The notes under the pieces are model-generated. The model did no database searches, was not told the DNA's origin, and was given only the letters and a program-made list of their open reading frames with translations. This document shows positions 1-10,800 of a stretch of DNA of 21,283 bases, piece after piece (within the stretch, counting starts at the first letter, position 1; each line of letters opens with the position of its first letter). Source of the stretch: a virus; IMG/VR virus record IMGVR_UViG_3300047478_000207, positions 1 to 21,283 of that record; one strand, 5' to 3'. The translations under genes were made by a program, and so were the position numbers.

Positions 1-3000
1 ATAGAGAAAATAGTGTTTGACAGGTCATCATATTCATTAACGGTCAGGTTATCCCAGTCCTTAGCCCCACTCTCTAGAGTTTCTCCAATGTAAACATCAG
101 CCCGTGTTCCCCATTCATCAGTTTCACGAAACTTCTTGAGAGCCTTTGCGAAGCTCTCAGGAAGAGTTGGTTTGTCATAACCTTCTCTTGATTTTCTCAC
201 AGACCGCGCTGTTGTAATCCCTGAGTCATTCAGGAGGGTGTGAAGCAATTCCATGTGGGCATGAGAAACACCATTGATGGTCTTGTTCCGACTAATCCTT
301 TTTACAAGACGCTCCGTCTGCCTGACTCTTTTGCCGAAATCACGAGCCTCTTTTGCAAGAAACATAGACATAATTTGCTGTTGTTTGTACTTGGATGCAA
401 TATCGTACTTCCCTTTATCGAAGAACTCTTGTGCCTTCTTACCGTTTCTCTTTGCTGAGTTAATATACTTCTTGTAATTCCTTGACGCATCTTTATTGCC
501 AACACTACCGAACAGTTTGCGAGCAGAGGCTTTGAACGCACTGGGGTCGATTGGCATTGACTCACCATCTTGCAGGCTTCTTAAGTGATTCAGTTCGTCT
601 GTCAACACCTCTGCAATCCGTGAATCAAACAGCTCTTGCTCAGGGTTCGATTGATGCTCAGCATCCTTGAGTGAGCTGAATTCATCCATTGCTTTACGCT
701 CAACACTAAGCCTTCTCGCATCTTCCATGTTGATGTCTTTATTCCCAGTAACACTCTTTCTCATGCTTTCCAAATCTGCAAGATGTTGTCCCATTTCTCT
801 TGCTGTGCCGTACCCAAGTCTTTGAGCAACAAGGTCTGGAGATACACCGTCCTCAGATAGCACCTCTTTAGGAAGGAGAGCAGGGTCAATGCCGAATATT
901 GCCTGTGCATCACTTGGTTTGATTTTAAGGTCTTCATCTTCCGTAATAGCCCTAAAGGTCTGCATCTCTGGAGAGGCATCGCTTTCATCCATAAGCCTTT
1001 GACGTATAGCAAACATCTCTTCCTTGCCAACTCTTGTTTTCCTCTCTGTGACGGCCTTCATAGCTCGTTTGCGGAGTTTGTCAGAAATCTCACCGAAGAT
1101 AGTGGCATACTTCTTCACATACCCAGTGTGACTTGCGTCATCCATTCCAGATGTCGCTCCATCCTTGAACATGGGGTCAATGCCATATTCTGCTGTGAGT
1201 TGGTTGACTTTATCATCTGTCGCAAGAAGTCTGTCAAACACAAGCTTAATCTCTGGTGACAGGGGAACGCCGTAATCCTTAATCCCCTTGTAGATAGCCT
1301 TGATGAGGTTTCCAAAGCGAATGAACGTCCCTCTTAGCCCTTTGTTTGGAGCTTTGCCTTCTTTGATGTACCATTCAAATGACCTTGCCCATCCCTCGTG
1401 AAGGATTGTCTTGAGAAATGCATCAGTGCTGTCCTTTGATTTTAGACCACCTTCAATGAAAGATTTGATGTAGTCGTCACCCCTTGCCTTGATTTTATCA
1501 ATTTCAGTTTTGCTTGCAGGGTTGGCCTTTATCTCAAAGTCAAAGAGAGTTTCTCGGCTCTCATACATCCACTTCTTTGTGCTTTCAAAGTCCTCAATGA
1601 GGGTGGTGTCTTTATTGGTGAGCGTAGCATCCATGGCATCAAAGAAGAACTCGTCCAAGAACTTGTGGCCAAACTCATGGCTGATAGTGGCAACGTCACC
1701 CTTTTGGAATATCTGAATGACAGAGAAATCCTTGAAGGCAGTAATCCGACCATACTCACCTTGGTTCTTTACATCAAACTCAGGGGCAGTGCCATCATTC
1801 TGGCCAATCCACGCTTTGGCTTTGGTTAACCCCTCATCGCCTGCTTCCTCAATAACAGCCACACGCTCAGACAGGTCATCTGTGTTTTTGTAAATCTCAT
1901 ACCCAAGGTCACCACGAGATTGAACCCAGTAATCACCCTTTTCGTAAGACAAGACGGGAGTGCTGGGGGTTGCCTCTTCTGGTTTTGGTTCAGAGATAGA
2001 TTCAGGTTCTTGAGCTTTCTCCTTGCTCTTCTTTGCTTTCGCAGGCTTTGCTTTTGTTGCCTTCACCTTTGTGACGGGTGGCTCAGGTTCAGATTGAGGA
2101 GCAGGTTCTGGTTCGGGAGTAGGTTCAGGTGTAACAATAGGTTCAGGTTCAACTGGTGATACACTGTCACCGATTGGGTCTGGGGTAGGTTGTGCTACCT
2201 TTGGTGGTTTTTTAGCATTGGCGATGACAGTGTGAGACCCTGCTTTGTTGGCTGGAGCAATAATCCCTTCCTGCTCTAACCGTGCAAGGACACCACGAGC
2301 TTCGTCATCACTTTTAATCTTCCCTAGCCTCTTGATGGCACTCAGACCAACAGCTTTCTTTCCACTCGTGAAAGTCAGGATGTCTTTATAGCGTTCTTCA
2401 TTAGGGTCAATGACGGTGGGCTTTGGATTTCCTTGAAACTCATTGTAAGCATCCATTGCCCTCGCATCTGCACCCTCTCCCTCTTTGAGGAACTGGAATA
2501 CAAATGGACTGCGATTATACTCATTCAGAGCATTATCTGGTGTGCCGTACCGCTGGATAGACCGTCCGATTGCTCTTTGGAGGGCAATCATTGCGATACC
2601 GTTTTTGTCTTTTCCTTTGAAGTTAGGATTGTTATCAAACCCACCGTCATCCAGTTTCTTTATGACATCCTTGTAGATGATAGCTCTGTAATCATCCCCA
2701 GTATCAGTCTGCTTCTCATTGAGCTTTTCAACAAAAGCATTAAGGTCGTCTTGCACCTGTTGAGGAAGAACCTTGAGTGTTTCTCTCGCCTCATCCGCAG
2801 TCATGCCGTCAGGGTCAGTTAACACCTGAGGGAGAAGCTCCCTTGCTTCATTCTGGAAATACGTCAGGAATGATGCTGTATTGAGAGAGATGTTCTCTCC
2901 TGTCTTGCCGGCTGTTTCGAGCCTCTGGTCAATATCTGGAAACACAGCACGCCACAGGTCAGGGTTTCTCTCCATCTGATTGTACAAGGTGTCATAAGGT

Positions 3001-4403
3001 ACATCAACCGTGTGGAAATCCGTTTCAGACAGAACAAACTTGGTAAACTCCCTGAATGTTTCTGGGTCACGCACAAGGGTTTTGCTGTTTGCCATTGAAT
3101 CAAGCACACCTGTGAGAATCTGTTCATGATTGAGGGCTTTTGGAGCTTTGTTCACGAACCTTGAAATCAATCGTCCTGTTCCTGCCATAGCTCCTGTTAA
3201 TGCTGAACCACCAATTCCCCCAAGAGCAGAGGCTGTGCCAATTCTTTGCAGGGCAGACATCATGCTTTCAGACGTAGGATTACTCAGCAGGCTATCCATG
3301 CCTGATTGCTCTTTAGCAATCTCAACTGCCCCTACATTCACAGCCTCAGTCACACCGCCCACAACAGCATTCTCTACACCGCTAGCAAGCATGGTTCTGA
3401 CAACGCTATTTGTCGCATTTCCTAGGATTGGATTAACAAGAGCCTTTGCTCCAGACATTGCAGGGAATATGCCCAAAGCTAAGTTTGCACCCCATGACGT
3501 GAGCATGGCTTGCTGTGCAATCGGAATAGCTTCTTCGTGAGTCTTTCCTGCGTTGATAGCATTATCGTATGCTTCCTTTGCAATCATGCCTGCTGACTGG
3601 AGAGCTTGGTCCTCGGCAATACCAACGACAGCCCCTGAGCCAGAACCCACCAAAGCCCCTGCCGTTGTTCCAACTAAAGGCAGAGCCGAGCCAATAACAC
3701 CGCCCCCGATTCCTCCTTGAATAGCTCTTTTATTAGTCGACTCAGACAAAGCAGACAAACCAATGCTTGTCGGAAACTTTGTTACAAATTCCCCACTGGA
3801 ATACATCCACGAATCAGATGGTTTTACCGCATCAAACTTTGTCGGTGGATTGCCATTAGAAATATCGCTCATCCATGTGAGGGCCTCGTATTTTTCTTTC
3901 TGTGCAATGGATGGGCCTTCAATAGCCCCCTGTGCAAAGTTAGAAACACCCTCTGTAAAATAAGGAAGGACTGACTGACTGGGCTTAGACTTATCTGAAA
4001 TGGCCTTGAGAGCATCAAGGTCATCAATGGTTTTCTTTACATTATCTGGGTCGCTTGCCCACGCAAGAAGGTCATTGTTATCCTTAATCGTCAGGTAGTT
4101 CTTCTTGTAAGCGTAATCCCTCTCGTGCTTCTTCATGTCGGTGGCAACAAGACCCTCGGGAACTTCCAAGAATGAGCCGATCTCTTTTGCCCTCAGAGTA
4201 TCATCGGGAGAAACACCTTGCGATGACACAAGACTAGAAACTGCATTGGATATTGTTAATTGGTCAAACTGCTCAGTTAATGAAGGCTCTTTTAGTTGTT
4301 GCTCAGGGGTTGGCTTCGAGAAGGACAGAGGAAGTGGGTTTTTCTCAAAGTAACTATCAGGGAGAGGCTCAAGTCCTGCAAATGGATCTGCTTTATTTTC
4401 CAT
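1..4403 (-). CDS. Giant virion/ejection protein with HExxH metallopeptidase motif (3' end missing)
   Basis: One uninterrupted frame of 1467 codons starts at ATG 4403 and runs off the left edge, so the C-terminus is missing. An AAGGGA site lies just upstream, and the start overlaps the previous gene by 11 bases. Seen in order: a Gly/Ala-rich hydrophobic stretch from about residue 228 to 430; a winged-helix-like segment at about 665-722 that recalls the FtsK gamma fold (ending in LEQEGIIAP); a Pro/Glu linker with Lys/Ala runs at about 733-818; HEFGH at 909-913; and HEGWARSFEWY at 1002-1012, whose Glu1010 could be the third zinc ligand. The following segment (EGKAPN, then VFDRLLATDD) is typical of large polyvalent phage proteins. 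Its place after the gp13-, gp14- and transglycosylase-like genes suggests an ejected internal virion protein, as for T7 gp16. That role and any protease activity are inferred. Confidence 0.85.
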   Translation of the reverse strand, partial: MENKADPFAGLEPLPDSYFEKNPLPLSFSKPTPEQQLKEPSLTEQFDQLTISNAVSSLVSSQGVSPDDTLRAKEIGSFLEVPEGLVATDMKKHERDYAYKKNYLTIKDNNDLLAWASDPDNVKKTIDDLDALKAISDKSKPSQSVLPYFTEGVSNFAQGAIEGPSIAQKEKYEALTWMSDISNGNPPTKFDAVKPSDSWMYSSGEFVTKFPTSIGLSALSESTNKRAIQGGIGGGVIGSALPLVGTTAGALVGSGSGAVVGIAEDQALQSAGMIAKEAYDNAINAGKTHEEAIPIAQQAMLTSWGANLALGIFPAMSGAKALVNPILGNATNSVVRTMLASGVENAVVGGVTEAVNVGAVEIAKEQSGMDSLLSNPTSESMMSALQRIGTASALGGIGGSALTGAMAGTGRLISRFVNKAPKALNHEQILTGVLDSMANSKTLVRDPETFREFTKFVLSETDFHTVDVPYDTLYNQMERNPDLWRAVFPDIDQRLETAGKTGENISLNTASFLTYFQNEARELLPQVLTDPDGMTADEARETLKVLPQQVQDDLNAFVEKLNEKQTDTGDDYRAIIYKDVIKKLDDGGFDNNPNFKGKDKNGIAMIALQRAIGRSIQRYGTPDNALNEYNRSPFVFQFLKEGEGADARAMDAYNEFQGNPKPTVIDPNEERYKDILTFTSGKKAVGLSAIKRLGKIKSDDEARGVLARLEQEGIIAPANKAGSHTVIANAKKPPKVAQPTPDPIGDSVSPVEPEPIVTPEPTPEPEPAPQSEPEPPVTKVKATKAKPAKAKKSKEKAQEPESISEPKPEEATPSTPVLSYEKGDYWVQSRGDLGYEIYKNTDDLSERVAVIEEAGDEGLTKAKAWIGQNDGTAPEFDVKNQGEYGRITAFKDFSVIQIFQKGDVATISHEFGHKFLDEFFFDAMDATLTNKDTTLIEDFESTKKWMYESRETLFDFEIKANPASKTEIDKIKARGDDYIKSFIEGGLKSKDSTDAFLKTILHEGWARSFEWYIKEGKAPNKGLRGTFIRFGNLIKAIYKGIKDYGVPLSPEIKLVFDRLLATDDKVNQLTAEYGIDPMFKDGATSGMDDASHTGYVKKYATIFGEISDKLRKRAMKAVTERKTRVGKEEMFAIRQRLMDESDASPEMQTFRAITEDEDLKIKPSDAQAIFGIDPALLPKEVLSEDGVSPDLVAQRLGYGTAREMGQHLADLESMRKSVTGNKDINMEDARRLSVERKAMDEFSSLKDAEHQSNPEQELFDSRIAEVLTDELNHLRSLQDGESMPIDPSAFKASARKLFGSVGNKDASRNYKKYINSAKRNGKKAQEFFDKGKYDIASKYKQQQIMSMFLAKEARDFGKRVRQTERLVKRISRNKTINGVSHAHMELLHTLLNDSGITTARSVRKSREGYDKPTLPESFAKALKKFRETDEWGTRADVYIGETLESGAKDWDNLTVNEYDDLSNTIFS

Positions 4404-6825
4404 TATTCATCCCTTTCTTGGCGTTTAATAAATCTCTAATTTCATATATGTCAGCAGGGTTACCTGTCTTGCTCCTGTCAATCAAAAGCTTCGCAACATC
4501 CCTTGGATTCCGCCCCTCTAGTGGACTGCCCTTTGCCGTGAGTGATGTTGCAACATCCGAAAGTGTTCCTGTTTTTTTGACTGGCATATCACTTCCAAAC
4601 CCAGCAGTATACCATGCCTTCTCTTTTGTAATATAAGCCACATCCTGTTTGCTTTGAACAACAACATCCCTAATGATGCCCTCTTGCTCTTCCCTTGTTA
4701 GTGGCTTGCCACCATTAACCTGTTGTATCTCCTTTTGGCGTTCCATGAACATTCCATATTGAAAAAGATACAGCTTGCCATCTTCTGTTGGAGTGCCATC
4801 TGCCAGATACAGAATCCTTTGTGCTGTCGGCTTATTGTAGAACTGTGTCCACATATCATTAAACACAGCTTTCCCTTGGTTTACATTTGTGTGGAGTGGG
4901 TCAGTTGGGACAGATTTTTCTTGCTCATTTTTCCACAAGACCATTTTTAGGGTGTCCTCTCGTGTCATGTTCTTTGAGTATTCAGGGGACAAGAAATCAA
5001 CAGATTTGAGAAGTTCAGGGTTATTTGAGAAATATGCTTTGGCTTGAAGCAAAGCGACGTTGGATTTTTTTGATAATTCTTTATCCATCCTTTCATCTTC
5101 AGTGTTCTTCTTGCTAAGAATATTGAATTTCTTCTGTTCATCAAATCGAGAGAATGCCTCTAGGGCTTGAGGATTGGAGTGTAGAGCCTTCTCAACATCA
5201 AGAATACCATTATTATTTGCCATGTACTGATTGAACGCAGAGTAAACCACGTTATTGTCCGCATCGGTCTGAGCATTGATTATGGCAAGCTGATTGCTCT
5301 TGAAAAGATTGAGGCCTGCTTGAATCTTATTTCTCACATCCTTATCTTGAATTTGCTGTGCTTTTCTTGTTTCCCTAGCAAAAAACGAATTAACTCCTTC
5401 TTTTGTGGAAATATCAGGAAGAGTATTTTGTTGTGCATCTTGCGGAGGAGTGGACTGCCCCCTTGTCGTTGTTTTAACCCCAACAGAAAGAACATCACCG
5501 CTTGTATTAAAAATCTTGTCAACGTACCTCTTGGTTTCGTCAGGCATGAACTCCATGACTTGACCTACGCTAGGATTGGCTGTGTCGTATTTCTTCCGAG
5601 CTTTTGAAATAGCACCCTCGTGCTTGACTCCATTTTTATCTGTCCACCCCACCAATCTGCCAGCTCCTGCATTGTAAGCAGCCGTCCCAAGAACTTCTCC
5701 GTGCTTTGTGATTTGCTGACCTAAATACCTTGCTCCTGCTGGAATAGCTTTTGCAGGATTAAATCTGTCTTTGTTAGATAACCCTAGCTCCTTGGCGGTT
5801 GCTGGCATGATTTGCATCACCCCACCTGCTCCCTTAGGACTCACGGCATTGGGGTTGCCATTTGATTCAACATCAATGACTTTTGCAAGGAGGCTTTCTC
5901 TTACGCCAGACTGGAGAGAGGCTTCTTTGATATGAGGTGTGTACTCATTTAGGCTATTCTCAATCTTGTTTACATCAAACACCGCCCCTTGGACAGGTTG
6001 CTCCATGCCTTGTGTTGGAAGTCCCGCAACAGCATTCTGAATATACGCATCAGCCCGTATGCCATCAAGAACAGGTTTGTAAGTCGTCATCTTCTTGGCA
6101 TAAATCTCTGGTGACATTTTACCTTGATTGTCAGCAAGCCATGATGCCCCTGCTTGTGGGTCTTGCTGAAACTTCACATCTGCAATATTCCCATACACTA
6201 CATCAAGATGGTCTTGCTGAAACTGCTTCACCTTTTCTGGGGGCCATCCCCTTTTTTCACCAAATTGCTCAATCTGGTACAGCCCAGTGCGAGTGAAACG
6301 GTCAGAAATCTCAGGGATACTTTGAAAATCAGATGCAGATTTTGCTGTGTTTGCGAGGTCAGCTTTGAATGTGTCTTCCTCGTATACTTCAAACTGTGTC
6401 TGGCGGTGGCGACCATACAACTCTTTTGATTGGTTCATCCTCTTGGTTAAGAGAAACTCCATCTTTTGTTTCTCAAGTGGGCTTTCAATTCCATCTAAAA
6501 CCTGCTTGCGAACCTCATTCAGCCGTTCATTTGCTTTCTGATAACCGCTAACCGAGTTGCCCCCTGCTGTACTTGTGTAGTCCAAATCAGCCTGTCTGAG
6601 TAAATCAAACACCTCGTTATTATACTTACTCTCAACATTCAGATTGGCTTCTTCCTCTCTCTCTTGCTCCAGCCTCTCAGCCATATTGCCAAGGGTATCG
6701 CCTGCTTGCATCATAGCCTGACCAACGCCTGCACCAAAGTCTTCAGCTGTTGCCCTTGCACTTGAGTAAGGGTTCATCGTGTCAAGTTGTTGTTGTGTAT
6801 TCTCGTATACTGGTACTCTTGGCAT
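4393..6825 (-). CDS. Internal virion protein with lytic transglycosylase (SLT) domain
   Basis: This 810-residue protein is probably ejected with the DNA and cuts peptidoglycan so the channel can cross the cell wall. An SLT/goose-lysozyme-like domain lies at about residues 295-440. It shows VIDVESNGNPNAVSP with the likely catalytic Glu320, then GGVMQIMPATA, then AAYNAGAGR at about 382-390. The flanks are long, charged and helical, with no signal peptide. The start is set by AGGAGG five bases before the ATG. It follows the gp14-like gene by nine bases and overlaps the giant gene by 11 bases. In T7 the transglycosylase domain is at the N-terminus of gp16. Here it sits in mid-protein and is separate from the giant protein, as if the gp15/gp16 functions were divided differently. 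The domain call is firm; the ejection role comes from gene order. Confidence 0.92.
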   Translation of the reverse strand: MPRVPVYENTQQQLDTMNPYSSARATAEDFGAGVGQAMMQAGDTLGNMAERLEQEREEEANLNVESKYNNEVFDLLRQADLDYTSTAGGNSVSGYQKANERLNEVRKQVLDGIESPLEKQKMEFLLTKRMNQSKELYGRHRQTQFEVYEEDTFKADLANTAKSASDFQSIPEISDRFTRTGLYQIEQFGEKRGWPPEKVKQFQQDHLDVVYGNIADVKFQQDPQAGASWLADNQGKMSPEIYAKKMTTYKPVLDGIRADAYIQNAVAGLPTQGMEQPVQGAVFDVNKIENSLNEYTPHIKEASLQSGVRESLLAKVIDVESNGNPNAVSPKGAGGVMQIMPATAKELGLSNKDRFNPAKAIPAGARYLGQQITKHGEVLGTAAYNAGAGRLVGWTDKNGVKHEGAISKARKKYDTANPSVGQVMEFMPDETKRYVDKIFNTSGDVLSVGVKTTTRGQSTPPQDAQQNTLPDISTKEGVNSFFARETRKAQQIQDKDVRNKIQAGLNLFKSNQLAIINAQTDADNNVVYSAFNQYMANNNGILDVEKALHSNPQALEAFSRFDEQKKFNILSKKNTEDERMDKELSKKSNVALLQAKAYFSNNPELLKSVDFLSPEYSKNMTREDTLKMVLWKNEQEKSVPTDPLHTNVNQGKAVFNDMWTQFYNKPTAQRILYLADGTPTEDGKLYLFQYGMFMERQKEIQQVNGGKPLTREEQEGIIRDVVVQSKQDVAYITKEKAWYTAGFGSDMPVKKTGTLSDVATSLTAKGSPLEGRNPRDVAKLLIDRSKTGNPADIYEIRDLLNAKKGMNNGK

Positions 6826-6834
6826 ACACTCCTC

Positions 6835-7449
6835 CTATCGTCCGAGGGTGGTCATGCTACCACCCCCTATATATCCACCACCACCGCTAGCCATTGGATT
6901 TGAGCCATAACTAACGCCACTTCCCATGCTTGAGCTACCGCCCCACATACCTGAACTTTTACCAGATCCATAGAAACTAGATGCCCCATCCAAGAAGGAC
7001 GACATTGCTCCTATGTTCGATGCACTTTGTGCAGAACTGCCCTTCATAAACTCAAGGTTGGCTTGATTGGTAAAGTCAACAGCCTGTTGCCTCAACTGTT
7101 TGCGTTTTGCCTTGGTATTTTCTCTAATCGTGAGAAGGTCTTGGTATCCTAAAGAGGCAGAGCTTGTTTGCACTTTCTTTGCTGTACCTGTATTCACATC
7201 AACCCCCGATGCACCAAACCCAGTTCTCTGTTCACCTAATAGGGTTGCCATCTTAACTCGCTGTTGTTGCTCTTGCATTGCCCCCGCTCTTTGAGCCTCC
7301 CTAACATTTTCCTCTGCGACCATTGCATTATTCCGAGAGATTGTTGCATTGTACTCGGCCATTGCCTTCTGACTTTGCCCCTGAGAGATACCACCAAACA
7401 CACTCAGTGCTGTTTGCCCCCCAATCATTGCCAAATCCATATTACACAT
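6835..7449 (-). CDS. T7 gp14-like internal virion (ejection) protein
   Basis: This 204-residue protein has the usual layout of small podovirus core/ejection proteins. A short N-terminal hydrophobic helix (about residues 5-20) is followed by a long Ala/Gln/Glu-rich coiled-coil region containing the family-like GASGVDVNTGTA stretch at about 78-89. The tail, from about residue 150, is Gly/Ser-rich and low-complexity. In T7, gp14 forms the outer-membrane part of the ejection channel; the same role is inferred here. ATG 7449 was chosen over the ATG at 7440 because GAGGGA lies at the right distance before it. The start overlaps the end of the GNAT gene by eight bases. Sequence identity to any named family member was not computed. 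Confidence 0.75.
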   Translation of the reverse strand: MCNMDLAMIGGQTALSVFGGISQGQSQKAMAEYNATISRNNAMVAEENVREAQRAGAMQEQQQRVKMATLLGEQRTGFGASGVDVNTGTAKKVQTSSASLGYQDLLTIRENTKAKRKQLRQQAVDFTNQANLEFMKGSSAQSASNIGAMSSFLDGASSFYGSGKSSGMWGGSSSMGSGVSYGSNPMASGGGGYIGGGSMTTLGR

Positions 7450-7897
7450 CTTTTTCCCTCACAGCTTTTACAAACACCATATTTTCTTTTACCACTTCTT
7501 CTTCAAATTTAAAACCATGATACTTTAAGAATCGGATGGCCTTGATATTATCCTTGGCCACATAATTGTACACAGTTTCATACTTTTCGAACATTCTTTT
7601 AAAATAGGGCTTGGGAAGCGTAAGAAACTCTCTTGTGTAGCAATGAAGCTCTGATGTGCCAAGAAACCAAACACACGCATCTTTCCCTAGGCCGTAGTCC
7701 TGTGACCACCCAAACATTGCGGTTGGCCTGCCATCAATGGTGATTGTGTAAGGCTCATCTGATAACGCAGACGACATCAACAAAGCCTGCCTCGGTGTCT
7801 TCTCTGACCAGACCCTGCACTCTATCTGGTCAATCGTTCTCATGTGGGGGGCAATAGCGTCAATATCGCCCTTGTGTGTTGGTCGTATCTCTATCAT
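7442..7897 (-). CDS. T7 gp13-like GNAT-fold protein
   Basis: This 151-residue protein has a GNAT acetyltransferase-like layout: an N-terminal strand (MIEIRPTHKGDIDAI), a central GRPTAMFGW strand, a WFLGTSELH strand, and the C-terminal segment NIKAIRFLKYHGFKFEEEVV typical of acetyl-CoA-binding N-acetyltransferases. The size and place, between tail nozzle and gp14-like genes, match the phage gp13 family (internal virion protein A), which is needed for correct assembly of the tail core although enzyme activity has not been assigned to it as far as I know. The start ATG overlaps the stop of the nozzle gene in ATGA, which points to translational coupling; the upstream AGGTGA site is weak. The acetyltransferase fold is well supported, but substrate and activity are unknown. 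Confidence 0.8.
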   Translation of the reverse strand: MIEIRPTHKGDIDAIAPHMRTIDQIECRVWSEKTPRQALLMSSALSDEPYTITIDGRPTAMFGWSQDYGLGKDACVWFLGTSELHCYTREFLTLPKPYFKRMFEKYETVYNYVAKDNIKAIRFLKYHGFKFEEEVVKENMVFVKAVREKDV

Positions 7898-10800
7898 GCG
7901 TCACCTAAAGTTACCTCCAGAATCAACCCTGATATTTCAGCAGGGAGAGGATATTTCTGTTTTACCTTAACAGAAGCTTGCTGTGTCATGAAAGAGCTAA
8001 TTGGCACTTCTCTGTCACCTGTAAAGAGAATAGGGTTCTCTGTATTGTCATACTCTGTTTCCTTCATCTCTTCCATGTCACTGTCATCATGACCCACTTC
8101 CAAGCCCCTTGTGTGAACCATACGAGTTGTCACCCTGTTTATGGTTTTCATTTTTCCTGAAATTCCCAAGTTTCCTCTATCGAGAGGCAGTGTTTCAAGC
8201 TCGCAGGTGTAGGGAAGGCCGACTGCAATAAAGCTTCCATAACGATTAAAGACAGCTGTTCCGTTCCTCACAATAACAGGTGGATGAACAGACCCATCAA
8301 GAAGAACAGACACTGTGCATCCCTCTAAATGGTCAAGGCCACTCATTCTATCAATCGGTGTTCCTTGATAATACCGTCCGCAGTCCACAAAATATGCCTT
8401 CTTAATGTCTGGAATGCCATCTGTGTAAAGATTGCGAGAGTGCATCCGCTCAACGTATTTGTAGAATTTGCAACCCCTCTCATTGCAGATATACCGAGTC
8501 ACCACAAAATACACAACGTCTTCGCCATTTTCAGAGATAGTGCAGACTGACCTAAACCTATCTCTACCACTATCTCCAACGCTATCGCCCCATGACCATG
8601 CGATTGTCTGTGCCTCTTTGAGGTAAGACAGCATCAGTATTTTTCCATCTTCTCTAACGCAATACAGAATATTGTCAGGCTCACTTGCATAAGCCCATTC
8701 CCTGATAGGAGAAGCCTCAAGAAGATGCTTTGAGCGAAACGAAATATCATCGGCCTTGTACGAATCAGAATAGAAGTCATACGCCAATGCCCTAACTGTT
8801 GACCCCTTAGACTGCACATACAGAACATCCGTATTCATCACAACAGGTGATATGTGGTTTGCTCCAGTAGAAATAGATTGTGGCTTCACATTAATGGAAG
8901 ATGGAGAAATAGCACCCCCATTATCTGCCCCTGATATTCTAAACGCACCAGAGAGGGTAAGAGCGAGAAGACTTTGCGTGGAAACCAAGTGATTGATTTG
9001 ATTGATTTGCCCAGATGTTCCTGCTGTGATATTGAACTCAATGGAATCATCATCTCTCACAGGATAGCGAATATCCATGTTATCATAGTCACCTGTCTTC
9101 GTCATCCACACCCCTTGTGGAGTCCGACTTGACCCTGCAAAGACCCGACGCTGTTGAAAATACGCACTGCATGAGGGATTGTTTGCGAGCTTCTGGATTG
9201 TCCCTGTGTTTGATGTATGTGCTGTCCACGAGGTTGAATCAACCGTTTCACCATCCTCGTTATAGAAGGTCATGCCGTAATTGGGGGCATCAGGGGGACC
9301 ATACATTGACCGTATAGTGTAATACCCATCCACAAACTGAGTCATGCCTCCAATCCCCGAGATATACACAAGGTCACCTTCTGCCCATTCGCTTGGTGTT
9401 CCTGTATACAAGACCCCCGCAGGATTCGCCTGAGAGATGGTTGTTATACTCGCTGTCGTGGGGACAAAAGGATTGTAGATTTCAGGAGGACCTTCAGTAA
9501 AGTCTGGGGAAACATTCTGGTCAGTGAAAGAATTTGATTCAGTGTGTCCAACATAACCATACATAGACCCTGTTGAAGGCGAGCCACCTGTGACTTCCTG
9601 CTGTCTGTATATTTTATATCGCTTTGCCCCTGAGTTCGCAGTCCATGAAAGAGAGATGTTCGGGTAAGGAGAGCCAGAGGCGACAGGGGCTGACATTGCA
9701 ACAGACACAGCAGACGCAATGGCAGATGGCCTGCTTTCCTGCTCGGCTTTATTGACGCAGGTGACTTTGTATCTGTATGTGGTATCAGCACTCGCTGTAA
9801 CAGAGGGTGTTGCTGTGACCCCAGTGGGTGCAAGAAGTGGCGGTTTAAAGTCCAAGCGTGCCAAGTTCCAAATAGCATGCCCCTGTCTTGTGAGAATGCG
9901 AGGCTCATAATCAGGATGTGTAATTGTCATGACATCGGCATCTTGAACAAACTTCAAAAGATGAAGGTCTTCCCCCTTGTACGGCATAGACTTTGTAAAA
10001 ATGCGTTGGAGTCTTCCTGAATTAGCCTGTGCCTCGAAATACTCCGAGGTGTCCAAATAAGCCCCATCAAAATACTTGAGCTTCATGGTGTCGCCAACAC
10101 GGTCAGATACGATAAAGATTTTGTTATTTATCTCATCATAAGGGACAGCGTTGGTGTCGTTAACAAGAAGTGTTCCTGCGACTGTACCTGCTGTAAATCC
10201 ACCTGTTCCACCAACTTCATAAAACAAGCGGAGGTATCTCTTTATTTCGCCTCTTGTCCCATCATTTAACACGATATTATTAATCCGCACCGCACCTGCC
10301 GTTAAACTTCCAACAGCTAGTGCGGAAGATGAGTACATCGTTTCAAAGGTGGTGAATAACCTACTATTTGATGTCTGAACATGAAATGTCAGTGTTGCTG
10401 ATGCTCCCACAAATGCAGTTCCTACTACGCACCGTGCAGAAAGCTCATCTTCAATGTTCTGATAGTCCGACCCAAGGTCAATAATCTTCTCACTCACAAC
10501 CGACGTAGACCTGACATCTTGAGAGCCATCATCAAACCGTGGTCTTTTATACGCACCCACAAACTGAACGTGAGAGCCTGAACCATAGACAGGCTTTGTT
10601 CCATCTGTTGTCAGTGTGACAACGGCCTCTGTTGCTGTTGTAATGCTAACAATAGACCTTTGAATAACATTACTATCTTCATCTGTTTCAAGGACATACC
10701 CACCATTGCGAATAACCCTCATATATTTATGACCAAATTCAAGAGCATAGCTGTCTTGCTCGTTGAACTGGAATGGGATTAATCTCACAACATCTGAAAT

